From: Bacteroidota bacterium
GTDB taxonomy: Bacteria; Bacteroidota; Bacteroidia; Cytophagales; Hymenobacteraceae
DNA: 7,824 nucleotides
Assembly (NCBI GenBank): GCA_023424725.1
Contig: JAFADQ010000362.1
Coordinates: 1-7,824, forward strand
Reading direction: 5' to 3'
Below the pieces are notes generated by a model. It had not been told where the DNA came from and searched no databases. It saw only the letters and a list, made by a program, of their open reading frames with translations. Both the position numbers and the translations under genes were made by a program. Below are positions 1 through 6,877 of this stretch, in pieces; the stretch's first letter is position 1, and every line of letters starts with the position of its first letter.

Positions 1-104
1 CCTCGCTCGCCTCTGGCGAGTGTGAGCTACGAATGGCCTCTGGCCTTTTTGTAAATACGGCAAGATGCCGCCTGATAACTCACACTCGCCAAAGGCGAGC
101 GAGG
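1..104. repeat. Interspersed ~105-bp repeat, copy 1 (26-bp terminal inverted arms)
   Basis: Arms 1-26 and 79-104 are reverse complements with one mismatch in 26 (position 13). The element is built from four small hairpins with three-base loops: CTCGCC-TCT-GGCGAG (6-20), GGCC-TCT-GGCC (35-45, followed by TTTTT), CGGCA-AGA-TGCCG (58-70) and CTCGCC-AAA-GGCGAG (85-99). A diverged copy in opposite orientation lies at 7486-7592, so this is a dispersed family and not a lone hairpin. No coding capacity or transposase is seen. REP/BIME-like or MITE-like are the closest descriptions. The window starts exactly at the left arm, so the left flank and any target-site duplication cannot be judged. Confidence 0.85.
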
Positions 105-130
105 GTTTACCTTGAATTCTATTCAAAAAC

Positions 131-166
131 TTTGCGCCCTTTGCGTTCTTCTTCGCGCCCTTTGCG
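131..166. repeat. Two-unit GCG-rich tandem repeat
   Basis: Two 15-bp units at 131-145 (TTTGCGCCCTTTGCG) and 152-166 differ at one base and are offset by 21 bp. Within each unit a TTTGCG-like hexamer recurs. The region is non-coding. It may be a remnant of a longer low-complexity array. No function can be read from the sequence. Confidence 0.7.
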
Positions 167-308
167 GTTAATTTTTACACATTCAAAAGTTAATATGCTG
201 ATTTTAATTAGGCTGTAACAGGCAAAAATATGGCCATTGCAGGGTAATTATCAGTAAGTTGAACAAAACCGCCGTTTCGCTTGTACTAAATTATCTGCCG
301 GGTAGCCG

Positions 309-316
309 TACCTTTG
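309..316 (+). promoter_or_regulatory. Bacteroidota -7 promoter box for the nuclease gene
   Basis: TACCTTTG matches the Bacteroidota housekeeping -7 consensus TAnnTTTG exactly. No convincing -33 TTTG/TTG is seen at the usual distance; the nearest TTG, 281-283, is about 25 bp upstream. Transcription would begin near 322, leaving a leader of about a dozen bases before the ATG at 334. This favours that ATG over the in-frame TTG at 259. Confidence 0.6.
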
Positions 317-333
317 CAGTTCTAAATCAGAAT

Positions 334-1995
334 ATGAAAAATCTATTTACGATAAGTGCGCTGGCTCTTGGCCTCGCCACGCCGGCTTTCGCGCAGCCGT
401 TGCAGGTTAGCCCTGCGCAATTAAGCTTCGGCACGGTAAACGAACTAACTACCGACAGCCTTCAGCTTACCCTTACAAACCCGCACAGCTTTCCGGTGCA
501 GGTTACAGAAGTTAAGTTTTTTAACACGTACCGGCAACCTGCTTTTTCGGTTGCGCAGGGTGCTTTTTCGGTGCCCGCAGGTGGTACTGAGCAAATTTGG
601 GTACGCTTTCATCCGGAGCATAACATAGCGCATAACTCAGAAATGGTGCTGGTAACCAGCTCTAACCTGGGCAGCGTTTCTGTTGATTTGCAGGGCCAGG
701 GAACCTACAGTAACTCTTATTACAGCACCACACAAAACCAGAAAGAGCAGGCGCTTAAAGTTGCCCTTAAAACTAAAATAAGCGGGCATAACTCGCTGGG
801 TTATAACACCGCCCGCGACCGCATGTTTATGCAGATAGACAACAAAAAAGTAAACGGACAGGGCGCTGCCGTAAACACGCTGGAGTGTGTATATACCACC
901 CGCCAGATTGTGGGCTATACCAGCCGCAGCCAGGCGCAAAACAGCCCGCATAACTTTAATACAGAGCACACGTTTCCGCAGGGTTTGTTTAACGAAGGCG
1001 AGCCTATGAAATCGGACCTGCACCATTTGTATCCTACAGATGCCAATGCAAACAGCAGCCGCAGTAATATGCCTTTTGGAATAGCCGCGCAACCTTATAT
1101 TGCCGAAAGTACCAACAACCCATCGCATAAAGGCACTAATGGATATTACGAGCCGCACGATGGCCAAAAAGGGGCGACTGCCCGTGCGATGATGTATTTC
1201 GTAACCCGTTACCAGGATTATTCTAACTTTTTTAATATTCAGCAGCCCGCCTTGCGCGACTGGCACTTTACCTTTGCCCCGGATCTGGAAGAGATCACAA
1301 GAAACAATGCCATCGCGCAATCGTCTAACCAGGGCAACCGCAACCCGTTTATAGATTATCCGCAGTTTGCAGATCGTATTACCACTTTGGTAGGCACCTC
1401 GGCCGAAGCCCCTGTTTTTAGCCTTTACAGCTCTGATGAGGTAATAGATTTTGGCAACCCGGCAATTACCCAGCCTGTGTACAGGTACGTGATCGTGAAT
1501 AACGGTAACCAGGAATTAATTCTTCAGAACTTAAGCCTTTCTAATACAACAGATTTCAGTCCGGTAAACTGGGCCAATAATGTTGCATTGCTGCCCGGCG
1601 AGTCTTTCCCGGTAGATATTCAGCTAACCCTGGCTTCAGGAGATTCTGCCAATGGTTTCTTTTCTTTTTCTACCAATATCCCGTCTATGCCAAATGTACT
1701 GGTACCTGTGGTGGCCAATATGCTGGTAAGTTCGGTAGATGTGCCGCTTCAGAATTTGCACCTTACTGTATATCCGAACCCGGCGGTAGCAAGCGTAACT
1801 ATACAACCTGGCATTGCCGCAAACGAGACCTTTACTGTTAGCGTTTATAACCTTAACGGACAATTGGTTACGCGGCTTGCAAATCAGCAGAACAGCGCGC
1901 AATTACAAACCGGCAACTTTGCCGCGGGTGTTTATATGCTGCAGGTGCAAAGCAAAACAGGCTTTGGCGTGCAGCGCTTGGTGAAGCTGAAGTAA
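334..1995 (+). CDS. Secreted endonuclease I-family nuclease with T9SS sorting domain
   Basis: A 553-residue multidomain extracellular nuclease. Residues 1-20 form a signal peptide (cleavage predicted at AFA/Q). About 22-128 is a choice-of-anchor D/HYDIN-like beta-sandwich (FGTV..., VRFHP...). About 132-350 is the endonuclease I (EndA/Vvn) beta-beta-alpha-metal domain. It shows NTEHTFPQ, with E211-H212 as the likely catalytic pair, and LHHLYPTDANANSSRSN (230-245), with N240 as candidate metal ligand. About 358-470 is a second beta-sandwich, and 477-553 is a type A T9SS sorting domain (VYPNP at 479-483, ending in VKLK). Family knowledge predicts Mg-dependent, non-specific DNA/RNA cleavage; surface attachment or release by T9SS is inferred. 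The start is set by the -7 box at 309 and the signal peptide; a TTG at 259 would lie upstream of the promoter. The gene appears monocistronic. Confidence 0.92.
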   Translation: MKNLFTISALALGLATPAFAQPLQVSPAQLSFGTVNELTTDSLQLTLTNPHSFPVQVTEVKFFNTYRQPAFSVAQGAFSVPAGGTEQIWVRFHPEHNIAHNSEMVLVTSSNLGSVSVDLQGQGTYSNSYYSTTQNQKEQALKVALKTKISGHNSLGYNTARDRMFMQIDNKKVNGQGAAVNTLECVYTTRQIVGYTSRSQAQNSPHNFNTEHTFPQGLFNEGEPMKSDLHHLYPTDANANSSRSNMPFGIAAQPYIAESTNNPSHKGTNGYYEPHDGQKGATARAMMYFVTRYQDYSNFFNIQQPALRDWHFTFAPDLEEITRNNAIAQSSNQGNRNPFIDYPQFADRITTLVGTSAEAPVFSLYSSDEVIDFGNPAITQPVYRYVIVNNGNQELILQNLSLSNTTDFSPVNWANNVALLPGESFPVDIQLTLASGDSANGFFSFSTNIPSMPNVLVPVVANMLVSSVDVPLQNLHLTVYPNPAVASVTIQPGIAANETFTVSVYNLNGQLVTRLANQQNSAQLQTGNFAAGVYMLQVQSKTGFGVQRLVKLK

Positions 1996-2020
1996 TATTT
2001 AGTAAAAATAATATAGTTTT

Positions 2021-2070
2021 AAAGTATTGTTTCTGTATGCATAATGCTGCAGAAACAATACTTTTGTTTT
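2021..2070. terminator. Perfect 15-bp inverted repeat with T-run; probable terminator overlapping the next promoter
   Basis: Arms 2021-2035 (AAAGTATTGTTTCTG) and 2050-2064 (CAGAAACAATACTTT) are exact reverse complements around a 14-base centre that contains GCAT-A-ATGC. The right arm runs into TTTTGTTTTTT, as in an intrinsic terminator, 26 bases after the nuclease stop codon. The stem is AT-rich, so termination efficiency is uncertain. Its right arm also supplies most of the -7 box of the downstream gene, so it might instead be an operator. Confidence 0.6.
2059..2066 (+). promoter_or_regulatory. -7 box for the AsmA-GT51 gene
   Basis: TACTTTTG is an exact TAnnTTTG match, 24 bases before the GTG start at 2091. 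Its first six bases lie inside the right arm of the 15-bp inverted repeat (2050-2064). No clear -33 element is seen at the usual spacing; those positions fall in the loop and left arm. Confidence 0.55.
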
Positions 2071-2090
2071 TTATGCCCGTATAAAGCTTC

Positions 2091-4229
2091 GTGCCAACAC
2101 CAAAATTTCAATTTTCAAGGCTTAAGCGTCCGCTTGGCTATGCACTATTTTTTCTGGCAGCGCTGCTGCTGCTGGGTATTCTTTCTCTTTTTCTGTTCCG
2201 TACGCCTATTCTTAAATACGCGGTGGGCAAAGTGCAGCAAAAGTTCGAGCAACGATATCCGGCTAAGCTAACCATTGCCGATGCGCAGTTCGATGGGCTA
2301 ACCTCAGTTTCGCTTACCGGAATAAGCCTCGACCCAAACGAAGGCCAGCGGCTTATGCAGGCCGATACCGTGTATACAACCGTAGATGTCTGGAAGCTGA
2401 TGGTTGGCCGGATTGCTTTCTCGGAGCTGAATATTGCCAACGCATCGTTAACGCCGGTAAAAACCGGTAGCACCGATAATTTTTCTTTCCTCTTAAAGAA
2501 AAAAGCCGCCGAGAGCCTTCCCAAAGACACCTCTTTTACCGGCACCGATTATGGCCGCCTGGCAAACCGGCTTATAGTGGCTGCCTTCGATCTGATTCCG
2601 GATAAGGCCAGGTTCAGGAATTTATCTGTCGATTTACTGAATAATGGCCGGCACATAGAAGCACAAATGCCTTTTCTTACTATTGCCGATGGCGCGCTGC
2701 ATTCCGAAGTTCATTATTCTTCTGATTCTGTAAATACAAGGCTGGTACTTAAGGGTACTATAAACGAGCGCGCCGAAACCATGGCCGGCTTAATGTACGC
2801 TGCCGATACCGGCGGAATTTGGGTGCCTTATATAAAAGAAAAAGCAGGCGCTACCATGCACTTCGATACCCTGCGTTTCGCGCTCGATAAAAAAGAATAC
2901 AACAACGGTATTTTGCATTTAGAGGGCAGCGCAGCTATAGCAGGGCTAGCGGTATTTCACGAAAGGCTGGCCCTGGAAGAAGTAAAAATAAGAAGCGGAA
3001 GCGCGAAGTACCGTATTTCTGTTGGGCCAAAATGGGGCTCGCTCGATACGCTTTCGGCAGTTACGATAAACGAAATGACCTTTTATCCGCAGCTTAAATA
3101 CGAAAAAAGGCCAACCGAGAAGGAAATTCTGGTAAATGTGAAATCGGAGAAAACACCGGCTCAGGATTTTTTCGATTCGTTGCCTCGCGGCCTGTTCGAT
3201 AACCTGCAGGGCGTAAAAGCTACCGGAACAATGGCGTATAAGCTATATTTTCATGTAAATACCAGCCAGCTCGATAGCCTTAAATTCGACTCTGACCTGG
3301 ATGCCGAAAACCTGGAAATTGAGGAATGGGGCGAAACCGATATTACCAAACTTAACGTGCCGTTTGAGCACACCGTTTACGAGTATGGCAAGCCGGCGCG
3401 CACCTTTATGGTAGGCCACGAAAACCCGTTTTATACTCCTGTTACGCAGGTTTCTGATTACCTGAAAAACTCTATCATGACAGCCGAAGATTATGGTTTT
3501 TACCGCCATAAAGGGTTTCATGAAGAAGCTTTCCGGCTGGCCATCATCACCAATATAAAAGAAAAGCGTTTTGCCCGCGGCGGCAGCACTATAACCATGC
3601 AACTGGTAAAAAACGTGTTTCTGAGCCGCAACAAAACCGTATCGCGCAAGGCCGAGGAGGCGCTTATTGTGTGGCTGATAGAAAACCAGAAACTGGTAAG
3701 CAAATACCGCATGTTTGAGGTGTACCTGAACATAATAGAGTGGGGGCCTTACATTTACGGCGTAAAAGACGCCTCGCGGTTTTATTTTGCCAAGCAACCG
3801 CACGAGCTTACCCTCGCCGAAGCTATTTTCCTGACGAAGATCATCCCGAGCCCTAAAAATTTCAGGAGCTTGTTTGATAATTATGGCCGCCTTAAACCCT
3901 GGCTTGCCGGTTACTACAGGCTTATTGGCGGCACCATGAGGCGCCGCGGACTTATAACCGAAGAAGAATACGAAACCCTGTACCCGCAGGTGTATTTGCG
4001 TGGCCGCGCCCGCGATATTGTGGTAACTGCTACCGATGTGCCGCCAGATTCTGTTTTATATGGCGCGCCTGCCGATACCAGCGATATTCCGCCAGAATAC
4101 CAGCTAGATATGAAAGATCTGAAGCTGCGAACCATGCCGCCTCCTTCTAAGAACGAACAAACAGTAGAAGAAGAGCCGAAAAAGAAATTCAGGCTGTGGC
4201 CATTTGGTAAAAAGAAAGACCGCGAATAG
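2091..4229 (+). CDS. AsmA-like/GT51 peptidoglycan glycosyltransferase
   Basis: A 712-residue inner-membrane protein with its catalytic part outside. Residues 15-36 are a transmembrane anchor. About 40-440 resembles an AsmA-like envelope domain, and about 445-600 is a GT51 transglycosylase domain polymerising lipid II into glycan strands. GT51 motifs are intact: AEDYGFYRHKGF with catalytic E466, RGGSTITMQLVKN (496-508), RKAEE (519-523) and EVYLNIIEWG (543-552). No transpeptidase domain follows, so it is monofunctional like MtgA but much longer. The tail is proline- and charge-rich (PPPS..., FGKKKDRE). The start is GTG at 2091: the only upstream in-frame ATG (2073) hits TAA after three codons, and the next Met lies far beyond the anchor. 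The AsmA assignment rests on overall pattern and is less sure than GT51. The gene ends at the terminator 4281-4317. Confidence 0.9.
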   Translation: MPTPKFQFSRLKRPLGYALFFLAALLLLGILSLFLFRTPILKYAVGKVQQKFEQRYPAKLTIADAQFDGLTSVSLTGISLDPNEGQRLMQADTVYTTVDVWKLMVGRIAFSELNIANASLTPVKTGSTDNFSFLLKKKAAESLPKDTSFTGTDYGRLANRLIVAAFDLIPDKARFRNLSVDLLNNGRHIEAQMPFLTIADGALHSEVHYSSDSVNTRLVLKGTINERAETMAGLMYAADTGGIWVPYIKEKAGATMHFDTLRFALDKKEYNNGILHLEGSAAIAGLAVFHERLALEEVKIRSGSAKYRISVGPKWGSLDTLSAVTINEMTFYPQLKYEKRPTEKEILVNVKSEKTPAQDFFDSLPRGLFDNLQGVKATGTMAYKLYFHVNTSQLDSLKFDSDLDAENLEIEEWGETDITKLNVPFEHTVYEYGKPARTFMVGHENPFYTPVTQVSDYLKNSIMTAEDYGFYRHKGFHEEAFRLAIITNIKEKRFARGGSTITMQLVKNVFLSRNKTVSRKAEEALIVWLIENQKLVSKYRMFEVYLNIIEWGPYIYGVKDASRFYFAKQPHELTLAEAIFLTKIIPSPKNFRSLFDNYGRLKPWLAGYYRLIGGTMRRRGLITEEEYETLYPQVYLRGRARDIVVTATDVPPDSVLYGAPADTSDIPPEYQLDMKDLKLRTMPPPSKNEQTVEEEPKKKFRLWPFGKKKDRE

Positions 4230-4261
4230 GCTGTGATGGCCATTTTTATGGCCGTTGCAGG
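4227..4261 (+). repeat. Short dispersed motif resembling 209-243
   Basis: Without gaps, 26 of 35 positions match 209-243. The matches cluster in TAGGCTGT (8/8) and TATGGCC-TTGCAGG (14/15). This copy starts on the stop codon of the glycosyltransferase gene and also forms a hairpin, GGCCAT-TTTT-ATGGCC (4238-4253). The similarity could be chance or a small intergenic repeat. Confidence 0.35.
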
Positions 4262-4280
4262 AAATCGTAACCATAAAAAT

Positions 4281-4317
4281 AAAAAAAGAGGCGGCTTGTT
4301 AAGCGGCCTCTTTTTTT
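4281..4317. terminator. Bidirectional intrinsic terminator between convergent genes
   Basis: A-tract 4281-4287, stem 4288-4297 / 4301-4310 (GAGGCGGCTT with AAGCGGCCTC, one G-G mismatch), loop GTT, then T-tract 4311-4317. The A- and T-tracts on the two sides let it work in both directions. It serves the plus-strand glycosyltransferase gene (stop 4229) and the minus-strand operon (stop 4336). Confidence 0.9.
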
Positions 4318-4335
4318 GTGTGTTTAGTTTGAAAG

Positions 4336-5373
4336 TTAAAAGGATGTTCTGATAGAGAACAGCGATATACTGTTTCCTTTTTTATAAAAAATGCTGCCAT
4401 CTGTCCTGATAAAATCGAGGCTGTAAGTAAGAGATTTATGTGAGAACAAAAAGCCAGCTTTAAAAGCATGATCAGGCAAAATTTTATTTCTTGTTTCGTT
4501 CGTCATTCCACCGGAAATACCCAGCCAATTTATTTTGCCGACCACCCTAGTAGTATTAATCGCAAAGAAAATGTCGAACATGCTCCCTGGGTTTACATCT
4601 TTAAAGCTGCTTTCGGGGAGTGCCGGTAATATAACTCCAAAGTAATTGTACCCAAGCTGGTATCGCGGAACGGCATATTTATCGTGAAGCGTGATTTTAA
4701 TCGTCGCACCAAATACCGGTGAAGGCTGATTACCAATTAACCCCAAGCCCAAAAGCGGCTCTAAAGAAAGCATATCTGTCTTGTTACCTGCAGTGCCTTT
4801 GCCCATGTACAAATCGCCTTGTTTTTCTACGGTGTATTTTACAAATTTTTTAAGTTTTTTATCTTCCTGCGCGGCTTCGTCTAAGGCTGGTTTTATGCGC
4901 GTATTTGCCAGCTCTTGCAGCGCTGCGCTGTCTTGCAAATAATAGTGTGTTTGCACATTTGTTTTCAAATCGTATACCGTGAAATGGTTTCGTGGTAAAT
5001 CTAAACGCAGGCGGTTTTTCTCATGCTCCAGATTAAATTTATCCTCTGCCGGATCTGTAAATTCTGCTTTCAGTCTGCGTTTGCCATCGGCGCTAACCAA
5101 ATAATGTAGTCGCTGGGGTAATTCAGCAAAACTGCCATGTGTAAATCCGGTTTCCAGGTCTTGCAGGAAAAGCTGTTTCAGCGAATCGGCGCGCTCGTAT
5201 TTTGCCAGTTCTGTAAGAGTGGTTCCGGTTACGTGTATCTGGTTCCGATCCTGCAATTTTATCACCAGCGTATCTTGCAAAACTTCCGGGATTTTGTGGT
5301 TGTTTTGCTGGGCTGCGAGGGGCAAAATTTGGGCAAAGAGCGCCCAACACGTAAGAATAATTACGTTTTTCAT
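4336..5373 (-). CDS. Secreted protein of unknown function, probable outer-membrane beta-barrel
   Basis: A 345-residue protein I do not recognise as a named family. Residues 1-21 are a signal peptide (LAA/Q). About 24-190 is a polar, soluble-looking domain with many charged residues. About 207-345 consists of short alternating hydrophobic stretches separated by polar turns and ends in a C-terminal Phe (SIRTSF), as outer-membrane barrels often do; at roughly 140 residues a barrel of about eight strands would fit. It is the last gene of the sigma-factor operon, 25 bases after the anti-sigma-like gene and with no promoter of its own visible. The position suggests it works with, or is sensed by, that regulator. 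No Shine-Dalgarno precedes the ATG; the upstream sequence is an A/T-rich run. A periplasmic or lipid-interacting protein remains possible. Confidence 0.8.
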   Translation of the reverse strand: MKNVIILTCWALFAQILPLAAQQNNHKIPEVLQDTLVIKLQDRNQIHVTGTTLTELAKYERADSLKQLFLQDLETGFTHGSFAELPQRLHYLVSADGKRRLKAEFTDPAEDKFNLEHEKNRLRLDLPRNHFTVYDLKTNVQTHYYLQDSAALQELANTRIKPALDEAAQEDKKLKKFVKYTVEKQGDLYMGKGTAGNKTDMLSLEPLLGLGLIGNQPSPVFGATIKITLHDKYAVPRYQLGYNYFGVILPALPESSFKDVNPGSMFDIFFAINTTRVVGKINWLGISGGMTNETRNKILPDHAFKAGFLFSHKSLTYSLDFIRTDGSIFYKKGNSISLFSIRTSF

Positions 5374-5398
5374 AAAAAAAAAGTGTGGGTTTTAGTTT

Positions 5399-6193
5399 TT
5401 AGAAAGTGTGTGTAAACTTTAGCGGGCTTTCGTGCTGCGCCGTATTGCCGCTTTCGGTTATAGGGAAGAACTTGAATTTAAGGTTTTGCTGCGCCACCTG
5501 CGGGTCGTGCTGCGAAGGTGTAATTACTTTTTCAGGTTCAAAATCTATCTCTACAGATCTTGATTTTCGCTTGCCTACGGGTTTGGTTTTTTCTGGTTTT
5601 GCAGGAGCTGTAGCGGCCAATAATTGTTCCGGTTCAGCAGAAATAACCCGCTCTGGCTGAACGCGTTTTTCTGTTGAAACTTCGGTATTAGAAATTTTCT
5701 GTTGCTTGGCGTTTTTTGGTTTTGCAGTTGCAACTAATGCGCTCTGTTTTTGAGCTGTAGTGGCTTGTAATTTGGCATTTGCAGCTTGTGTGTTTCTTGT
5801 TTTTTCTGCGGATTTAGAAGTTACTGTTTCAGCAACAATTTTTTGGTTTGTAACGGCCGCTTTTTCGGGCGCTGCAGCATACATTTCAACTGGTTTTTCT
5901 GTTACAACAGCAACCTGATTTCCGGTTACTTTTGCTTCTCTCATAAACAACCAGCCAAACGTAAATAGCACCAGAAAACATGCCGCGGCAGCGTATAAAT
6001 AAAAAAAGCGTTTCTTTTCTTTTTGTTCTGTAATGGCCACGATTTTGGGCTCTGCAGGTTGCATGCCGGCCATTAGCAATTCCCATTTCGAGTCTAAAGA
6101 CGGAGTGTAACCTTCCGGAAGCGAATCGATAGAATTGATTTTATCTCTCAGTAGTTTATCTGAATTATCCTGCGTAGCTTTCATAATTTCCAT
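5399..6193 (-). CDS. Anti-sigma-factor-like membrane protein with long periplasmic tail
   Basis: A 264-residue single-pass protein. Residues 1-61 are cytoplasmic, with a short LPEGYTPSLDSKWELL segment (25-40) that could bind the sigma factor. Residues 63-84 are the membrane segment. About 85-235 is a low-complexity tail rich in Ala, Lys, Gln, Glu and Thr and probably unstructured. The end is more ordered and finishes in LKFTHTF. There is no zinc-finger (HxxxCxxC) motif and no clear FecR domain. It overlaps the sigma-factor gene by 29 bases, implying translational coupling; if translation starts at the second ATG (6184, Met4) the overlap is 20 bases. Anti-sigma function is inferred from gene order and topology, not from a recognised domain. 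The tail looks long enough to reach across the periplasm. Confidence 0.8.
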   Translation of the reverse strand: MEIMKATQDNSDKLLRDKINSIDSLPEGYTPSLDSKWELLMAGMQPAEPKIVAITEQKEKKRFFYLYAAAACFLVLFTFGWLFMREAKVTGNQVAVVTEKPVEMYAAAPEKAAVTNQKIVAETVTSKSAEKTRNTQAANAKLQATTAQKQSALVATAKPKNAKQQKISNTEVSTEKRVQPERVISAEPEQLLAATAPAKPEKTKPVGKRKSRSVEIDFEPEKVITPSQHDPQVAQQNLKFKFFPITESGNTAQHESPLKFTHTF

Positions 6194-6725
6194 TCATTTT
6201 TTCGATGGATGATCTTAATCTCTGCCGGGCTTTTAGCAGTTGTGTTTTGCTGGTATTTTCGCTTATGCCCATTGTTTCGGCAATTTCCTGGTGCGAGTAA
6301 CCTTCTATCACAAATAAGTTAAATACGGTGCGGTAGCCAACCGGCAAATCGGTTACAAGCTTATACAACTCTTCAGCCGATAATAGGTCGAGCACGTTTT
6401 CTTCAATTTTCGCGTCGGGTACTTCGTCTTGCTGCACTACCATCAGGCTGCTGTTCATCTTCCGGATCTCCATTAACGATTCGTTGACCATTATCTTTCT
6501 TATCCAGAAAAACAACGAGTGGTCGCCGTCGTGCTGAAAGGTGTCGAGCTTTTGAAATGCCTTCATAAAAGCGCGCATCAAGCAATCTTCGGGATCGGCC
6601 TGCTTGCCAATGTAGCGAAAACACACCCGGTACATTTGCGCATACAGCTTCTCGAAGAGCTGCTTCTGCGCCCTCTGATCGCCTTGTTTGCACTTGTCGA
6701 TAAAATCCTTGCCGAAAGGAATCAT
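6165..6725 (-). CDS. ECF-type RNA polymerase sigma factor
   Basis: A 186-residue sigma-70 family protein with only regions 2 and 4, the normal size for an ECF sigma. Region 2 (about 20-93) includes ADPEDCLMRAFMKAFQKL (43-60, region 2.2) and FFWIRKIMVNESLMEIRK (72-89, regions 2.3-2.4). Region 4 (about 122-173) includes DLPVGYRTVFNLFVIEGYS and the DNA-binding helix-turn-helix HQEIAETMGISENTSKTQL (145-163). It directs RNA polymerase to its own promoter set, held in check by the anti-sigma-like partner that follows. The start is firm: an in-frame TAA lies four codons upstream of the ATG at 6725. Region 2.2 has Met50 where many ECFs have Gln (DxxQ). First gene of a three-gene operon. Confidence 0.93.
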   Translation of the reverse strand: MIPFGKDFIDKCKQGDQRAQKQLFEKLYAQMYRVCFRYIGKQADPEDCLMRAFMKAFQKLDTFQHDGDHSLFFWIRKIMVNESLMEIRKMNSSLMVVQQDEVPDAKIEENVLDLLSAEELYKLVTDLPVGYRTVFNLFVIEGYSHQEIAETMGISENTSKTQLLKARQRLRSSIEKMNGNYESYAG

Positions 6726-6877
6726 TTCTTGTGTTGTTTAATGCTATAATGCAGCCGGTTTTGCCTGGGTTGTATTGGAGTTGAGAAATTTTTAAAATAA
6801 TTTTCGAAAGTAAGGTAAAGTGCTGAAAGCGAGGAAGAAATAGAAAATAAAAAAAATTGAGAATTGCGGTTAAGCCC

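Noticed and set aside
1..104. CRISPR array or insertion-sequence end
   Set aside because: There are no regularly spaced direct repeats with unique spacers, and no transposase lies nearby; the full-length match at 7486-7592 fits a short dispersed element better.
33..218. Open frame of 61 codons on the plus strand
   Set aside because: It runs through the inverted repeat and the tandem GCG repeat; composition is Arg/Leu-rich and unlike a real protein.
259..333. In-frame N-terminal extension of the nuclease starting at TTG 259
   Set aside because: It would place the start upstream of the -7 box at 309-316 and add 25 residues in front of a complete signal peptide beginning at the ATG at 334.
637..1320. 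227-codon frame on the minus strand
   Set aside because: Lies wholly opposite the nuclease gene with its intact catalytic motifs; product shows no domain.
3243..3803. 186-codon frame on the minus strand
   Set aside because: Antisense shadow of the conserved GT51 domain.
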